From the NCBI RefSeq assembly GCF_024346755.1, contig NZ_AP024863.1:1-64000 (forward strand): a stretch of 64,000 nucleotides of DNA, in the 5' to 3' direction. The DNA is from Vibrio aerogenes. Its GTDB lineage: Bacteria > Pseudomonadota > Gammaproteobacteria > Enterobacterales > Vibrionaceae. Below are positions 60,443 through 64,000 of this stretch, piece by piece. Positions within the stretch are counted from its first letter, which is position 1; every line of letters starts with the position of its first letter. A model generated the notes under the pieces. That model made no database searches, had not been told where the DNA came from, and was given only the letters and a program-made list of their open reading frames with translations. The translations under genes were made by a program, and so were the position numbers.

Positions 60443-60646
60443 TTAAATTGCCTGAGACGACCTGATTTTCTGTTCGCCAAAAGCAAGTAAGCGTATTTCC
60501 ATTACCGCTCCGAAATATTCCATATGAATACATGGTTCGGTTTTGCTCTTGCTTAATGTATTGAGTTCTTCCAGTAAGTCAGCAATAAAATTTTTTACGG
60601 ATTGATCTGCCTGTGACAGATTGGTCATTAAATGATTTTGGCTCAT
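60443..60646 (-). CDS. Small hypothetical protein
   Basis: 67 aa; ATG 60646 follows CAGGTGAACA, a fair ribosome site. Soluble and helical with an N-terminal coiled-coil-like stretch. Not recognised. Convergent with the toxin gene. Confidence 0.45.
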   Translation of the reverse strand: MSQNHLMTNLSQADQSVKNFIADLLEELNTLSKSKTEPCIHMEYFGAVMEIRLLAFGEQKIRSSQAI

Positions 60647-60750
60647 TGTTCACCTGCCTGTTTATCTGACGATAGTTATATACGCTGCTACACGATTATT
60701 TTTATGAATGATTTATATTAATTTCTTTTTCACTAAATGGAGTAATTAAT

Positions 60751-60882
60751 ATAAATCACATTATTTTAGATGGTAATTTTTCTAGGTATTCGCTGTATGA
60801 AAAAGAGAATTCAGCTTAGTATGTGATTTTCCTGTTAGGAGCGTTACAGGATATTGAATCCGTTGACGCCTTTTCTCATTAA
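60751..60882 (+). pseudogene. Remnant of the alpha/beta hydrolase of the regulator cassette
   Basis: In one frame it encodes a sequence aligning with the first 43 residues of the hydrolase at 29994-30833: RYSLYEKEN and IFLLGALQDIESVDAFS are nearly identical. The start codon is lost, a TAG interrupts it at 60817-60819, and it ends at TAA 60882. The catalytic region is gone. It faces the second regulator copy, as the intact gene faces the first. Confidence 0.88.
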
Positions 60883-60983
60883 CTCTCAGGGTTGTATATT
60901 TAAATTTATATTAATTTTTATCAACTATAAAATGCTGCGTATTTTATGCTGTATATTCCCATTCAAATGATGGAAATCACATT

Positions 60984-61817
60984 TTATCTATATATTTTTG
61001 ATAGTGTAACCAATAAGTCAGTCATCAGTTCTTTGTGAACTCCCTGTAACAAGCTTAAAGCCTTAATGAACAAAGAATCCCTTACATGTTGTACCTTTCT
61101 TAACTGGTGAAGTGCTGGAAATTGTCTCATTTCACTGGTAAAACTAGCATGAGATTCCAATTGAAACCCCACTTGAGCCCTGAAGCCAATTGATGCAGGA
61201 AGAGGCGTGGTTTTTCGGGTATCTTCCAGTAGAGTGTACTGATGCTTTGAAATCCCGATAAGCTGGGAAGCCGTTTCAACAGAGATATCATTGACTTCTC
61301 TGAATCTTCGGGCTGTAATTGCGACTGAATGGTAATAATCCATTGCAAATTCATCAATATCTAACACATCAGGTGGTAAAAATTCACGGTGGTCTGCTAG
61401 TTTGCCATATTTATTTTCTAACTGTTCTTTGTAGTTGAAAAACTCATTTCTTGAGACTTCTCCTAATATGTCGCAGACCATGTCGAGAAAATGATTGAAC
61501 TGAGTTACAGGCAGTCGCCCAATACAAGCTAAGGCTTTCACTGTATTTTTATCCAAATTGGGGTAAAATTGTTGGATTTTGAAAGAAGTCATTGGAACCA
61601 TCATCACCCATGAATAGGCGGCTATCAGATGAATCGGACGCGCTGCCGGATAGCTTTGCTGCATATGGCGTTTTAAGGTTCCACCGCTTATACCTGTAAA
61701 TCGTTTTTCCAGTTGTTTAAATGTTACTCCCTGAGCTCGTCTGATATTGGACATCGATATAGAAATGTCGGTATCAATATTCTTGAATGATTTATTTAAT
61801 TGTTCTATTTCTAACAT
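60984..61817 (-). CDS. HTH regulator of a regulator/hydrolase cassette, copy 2
   Basis: 277 aa. Paralogous along its whole length to 29037-29912, with the same N-terminal HTH-like segment (TFKQLEKRFTGISGGTLKRHM), PPDVLDIDEFAMDYYHS, a Cro-like HTH (VETASQLIGISKHQYTLLED) and the end LSKIYR. Intact although its hydrolase partner is decayed, so it may act in trans on the first cassette or on other genes. Confidence 0.72.
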   Translation of the reverse strand: MLEIEQLNKSFKNIDTDISISMSNIRRAQGVTFKQLEKRFTGISGGTLKRHMQQSYPAARPIHLIAAYSWVMMVPMTSFKIQQFYPNLDKNTVKALACIGRLPVTQFNHFLDMVCDILGEVSRNEFFNYKEQLENKYGKLADHREFLPPDVLDIDEFAMDYYHSVAITARRFREVNDISVETASQLIGISKHQYTLLEDTRKTTPLPASIGFRAQVGFQLESHASFTSEMRQFPALHQLRKVQHVRDSLFIKALSLLQGVHKELMTDLLVTLSKIYR

Positions 61818-62183
61818 GCTTATAAAACCCAGCCTTTATTCTTATTATCTGAAAAATATTGTTATCATATATATGATTGAAAGAGATTATTCGATCTGTG
61901 TTATATGTCAATCCTGTTATTTTATCAGTGACTTAATTTTATCGGGATTTTATTTTATATGATTTATTTTTACCTGTTTTATTTATGTATGAGTTATGTC
62001 GGTTCTTATTTATGAGACTCCTGATTATTCTGATATTATTTACAATGATTTACACTTGTGTCTCTCAATCCTCTGCTGTATGTCATACAACTCCTGCCAT
62101 ACCTGCAGATGTCACTTCCGGAACCCGGATATCGTCAGATTTTGTAAAAATATACAACTATGATCATGTGTCATATAAGTATA
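61818..62183. other. AT-rich intergenic region
   Basis: About 370 bp between the regulator and the res-like site. A 59-aa hydrophobic frame starting near 62012 has no ribosome site. Otherwise only the regulator's promoter is expected here. Confidence 0.4.
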
Positions 62184-62272
62184 CCTAAACGTCATAGCCT
62201 GAAATTTCGGCTTTTCTTATATTTGTCATTACCTAAATGTCACGGTATATTAGATCATTACTTAAATGTCAC
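62184..62272. other. Candidate res site for the serine resolvase
   Basis: Three copies of CCTAAACGTCAT / CCTAAATGTCAC / CTTAAATGTCAC at 62184, 62232 and 62261, directly before the resolvase gene. Spaced repeats next to the gene are typical of resolution sites with accessory subsites. The crossover point is not identified. Confidence 0.6.
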
Positions 62273-62284
62273 TTCAGGTGCATC

Positions 62285-62935
62285 ATGTACATATTTGGTT
62301 ATCTGAGAGCTTCAACCAGTGATCAGAATGCAAAGAGAGCTCAAAATACCTTAATAAAATTTGTTCAGGAGAAAGGATTCAGAATTGCAGGATGGTATGT
62401 TGAAAATGAATCAGGTGCTTCTCTTCAAAGACCTGAATTATTACGCTTACTTGATGATGCAGCAAAAGGTGATGCAATTATTATTGAGCAAATTGATCGG
62501 CTTTCTCGTTTAGATGAAGAAAGTTGGTATAAATTAAAGGAAATGCTGTACAAGAAAGAATTGAAGGTTATTAGCCTTGATTTGCCAACCAGCCATCTTG
62601 CCCTCTCTCCACAAATTACCGATGAGTTTACAGGATCGATGATCAAGGCGATTAATAGCATGATGATGGATATGCTGGCTGCGATTGCCCGGAAGGATTA
62701 TCAGGATCGGCGTCGCCGGCAAGCGGAAGGCATCGAAAAAGCCAGACAGGATGGAAAATACCGGGGGCGACAGGCCGATCTGGATTTGCATGAAAAAATC
62801 TACCAGCTGAGAGTCATTAACGGTTTGAGTATCAGTGATACAGCTAAACTCACCAACGTCTCTACCCGGACTGTTATTCGGGTGGCGAAGAAATTGTCTT
62901 TGGAACGCACAGTTTTACCTGCTGATAATGATTAA
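62285..62935 (+). CDS. Serine recombinase (resolvase/invertase)
   Basis: 216 aa from ATG 62285, which begins MYIFGYLRASTSDQNA: the catalytic Ser is in RASTSDQ (about 10). The conserved core IIEQIDRLSRLD (about 74-85) and a C-terminal HTH (SISDTAKLTNVSTRTVIRVAKK) follow. It should resolve plasmid dimers or a cointegrate at the res-like site upstream. The mRNA ends at a terminator that touches CRISPR array 4. Confidence 0.9.
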   Translation: MYIFGYLRASTSDQNAKRAQNTLIKFVQEKGFRIAGWYVENESGASLQRPELLRLLDDAAKGDAIIIEQIDRLSRLDEESWYKLKEMLYKKELKVISLDLPTSHLALSPQITDEFTGSMIKAINSMMMDMLAAIARKDYQDRRRRQAEGIEKARQDGKYRGRQADLDLHEKIYQLRVINGLSISDTAKLTNVSTRTVIRVAKKLSLERTVLPADND

Positions 62936-62967
62936 ATCAGCGATTTATTTGATAAAAACAAACCGCA

Positions 62968-62998
62968 GCCCGGGTGAAGATTCATTCGGGCTTTTCTT
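62968..62998 (+). terminator. Resolvase terminator
   Basis: 11-bp stem (62968-62978 with 62981-62991, two G-U pairs) then TTTTCTT. Its T-run overlaps the degenerate first repeat of array 4. Confidence 0.75.
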
Positions 62999-63165
62999 AA
63001 CATGCTGTCTCGGCCAGTGTCTTCCGACAAAACTAAACCATTTGATTTAGAGGCCGCAAAGTCCTAACGGCCTGTTTCGGCCAGTGTCTTCCGACTAGAT
63101 GTATTACGCAATGGTAATTTTAATTTAACTGTCCTAACGGCCTGTTTCGGCCAGCGTCTTCCGAC
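62994..63165 (-). CRISPR. CRISPR array 4 (3 repeats incl. one degenerate, 2 spacers)
   Basis: Repeats at 62994-63028 (degenerate, mismatched in its left third), 63061-63095 and 63131-63165; spacers of 32 and 35 bp. Same repeat and same right-hand leader as arrays 1-3, here next to the cmr locus. The degenerate repeat at the left again marks the old end. Confidence 0.96.
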
Positions 63166-63392
63166 TGCGTCCTCTGGAGGCCTTGATACATAAGGGCTGA
63201 GAAGGGCGAATTGGCCGATCTGTATAAATATACATGTAAAAACCCCATATTTTGGCTGTTTTCAGAGGGGATCGGCCAATTGCCGATCTCGTCAGACAAG
63301 TGGTGATTATATCATCAATTCTGGTGTTGATTCAAAGCGTTAAGGTGAGTGTGCATGGTTTTCATCCGGAATTGTGGGGTCTGGCCGATCTC
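63166..63392 (-). promoter_or_regulatory. CRISPR leader, copy 4, between cmr6 and array 4
   Basis: Same leader as at 2458, 3320 and 4110, with small changes at the array junction (TGCGTCCTC instead of AGCGCCCTC). It ends at about 63392, 17 bp from the cmr6 stop. This may be the parental copy because it is the one linked to cas genes. Confidence 0.82.
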
Positions 63393-63408
63393 CTGACGAT
63401 TCAGTCAA

Positions 63409-64000
63409 TCAGTCAAAATAGCCATAGCCCACTGCTGTTTTTGCCCCCGCTCCCTGATAAGATAATGCATGACAGAGCATATTGGTGATAAACGCCAGTT
63501 CTCCTTTCGGTGGTTGTTCTGTTGCACCGGGGCGCGGTACTACCGCGAATTGCAGCGCAAAATCTTCCAGTGCTAAAAATGGAATCGGTACCGGGTCATG
63601 CCAGTCGTTAGGAGTGGTTTTTAATGTCCCTGCTTTATCTTTTCCGCCCTCCAGATACCAGTCACCAAAATGTGGTGTCATTACATCGGTGACGAATTTC
63701 ATTTTTTTTGTTGGCAGGGCGTCAAAGAAAATATAATCGCCAGCCACATGATTCTCTTGATTAACTTTTTCATTATCAGTTTTTGTTGGCTTAGTAGAAT
63801 GTTCATAACTGCCAAATACCCGCTGCATAAATTGAATAAAATCGTCATCAAGCTTTTCTTCTTCATTGAGCGGATAAGTATTCATTAAAAACGACTTCAG
63901 AATGCCTTTTAAAGCCGACCCAGGCAGATATGGAATGCCTAGCGTAGGGTGCCAGAACAGATTCACTTCCAGCAGATGTGGTATCGATAAGCCATTGACA
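63409..64000 (-). CDS. cmr6: Cmr6 (type III-B CRISPR), 3' part only
   Basis: 197 codons visible; the frame is open to the window edge. The RAMP signature PTLGIPYLPGSALKG with NGLSI upstream and the end GAGAKTAVGYGYFD match Cmr6. It is a backbone subunit of the Cmr complex that uses crRNA to cut target RNA. The family's usual size suggests that a modest N-terminal part is beyond the window. The other cmr genes should follow to the right. Confidence 0.88.
   Translation of the reverse strand, partial: VNGLSIPHLLEVNLFWHPTLGIPYLPGSALKGILKSFLMNTYPLNEEEKLDDDFIQFMQRVFGSYEHSTKPTKTDNEKVNQENHVAGDYIFFDALPTKKMKFVTDVMTPHFGDWYLEGGKDKAGTLKTTPNDWHDPVPIPFLALEDFALQFAVVPRPGATEQPPKGELAFITNMLCHALSYQGAGAKTAVGYGYFD

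Noticed and set aside
61985..62188. 67-aa hydrophobic frame upstream of the resolvase
   Set aside because: No ribosome site, and it runs into the first res-like repeat.
1..64000. tRNA or rRNA genes
   Set aside because: None was recognised by eye on either strand; a dedicated tRNA search could not be run.

Overview
The window reads as part of a large conjugative plasmid from a Vibrio-like gammaproteobacterium. It begins on the ATG of a parA gene. It carries a partition pair, a replication initiator with antisense-type copy-control hairpins, a ParDE-like toxin-antitoxin pair, a serine resolvase with a res-like site, a relaxase with accessory genes, and an almost complete VirB/VirD4 transfer system. 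The Vibrionaceae call is inference from protein flavour and gene mix; no chromosomal marker is present.

Layout. 0-2 kb: parAB. 2-4.3 kb: three short CRISPR arrays in tandemly duplicated modules (terminator, array, shared leader, flank). 4.5-8 kb: plasmid accessory genes, including a DUF4942-type DNA methyltransferase. 8.1-9.8 kb: a PAAR, candidate effector and membrane-immunity trio for a type VI secretion system (T6SS). 10-13.6 kb: small plasmid genes and an StbB-like ATPase operon. 13.8-17.6 kb: candidate oriT, MobC-like protein, relaxase (with a second gene overprinted inside it) and a LuxR-type HTH protein. 18-28.3 kb: a six-gene leftward operon, hsdR-hsdM-hsdS followed by a DUF262 protein, a DUF262+DUF1524 protein and a coiled-coil membrane protein. 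29-30.8 kb: a regulator facing an alpha/beta hydrolase; a decayed copy of the pair lies at 60.7-61.8 kb. 31.5-44.7 kb: RHH-like regulators and virB2-virB11/virD4, with an apparent frameshift in virB6 and a chitosanase-like (GH75) gene inserted on the other strand. 44.8-47.3 kb: two paralogous XRE-type regulators, RadC and small membrane genes; two promoters here have a palindrome exactly filling the 17-bp spacer. 47.4-57.3 kb: a T6SS island with VgrG, DUF4123 adaptor, a 1093-aa VasX/MIX-type effector, a duplicated orphan effector tail and three immunity paralogues. 57.6-60.6 kb: replicon and toxin-antitoxin. 62.2-64 kb: resolvase, a fourth CRISPR array with the same leader, and the 3' part of cmr6 (type III-B), which runs off the end.

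How it fits together. The plasmid combines transfer functions with layers of conflict systems: RNA-targeting type III-B CRISPR, a type I restriction operon with appended DUF262 genes, and T6SS cargo that would use structural genes elsewhere in the cell. Terminators and degenerate end repeats indicate that all four arrays are transcribed leftward from near-identical leaders, so they probably share one Cmr complex. Several spacers look like translation-start regions on the + strand, so the crRNAs would be antisense to mRNA. The strongest candidates for undescribed biology are the hsd-DUF262-DUF262/HNH-membrane operon, the replicated CRISPR leader modules with start-region spacers, and the regulator/hydrolase cassette.
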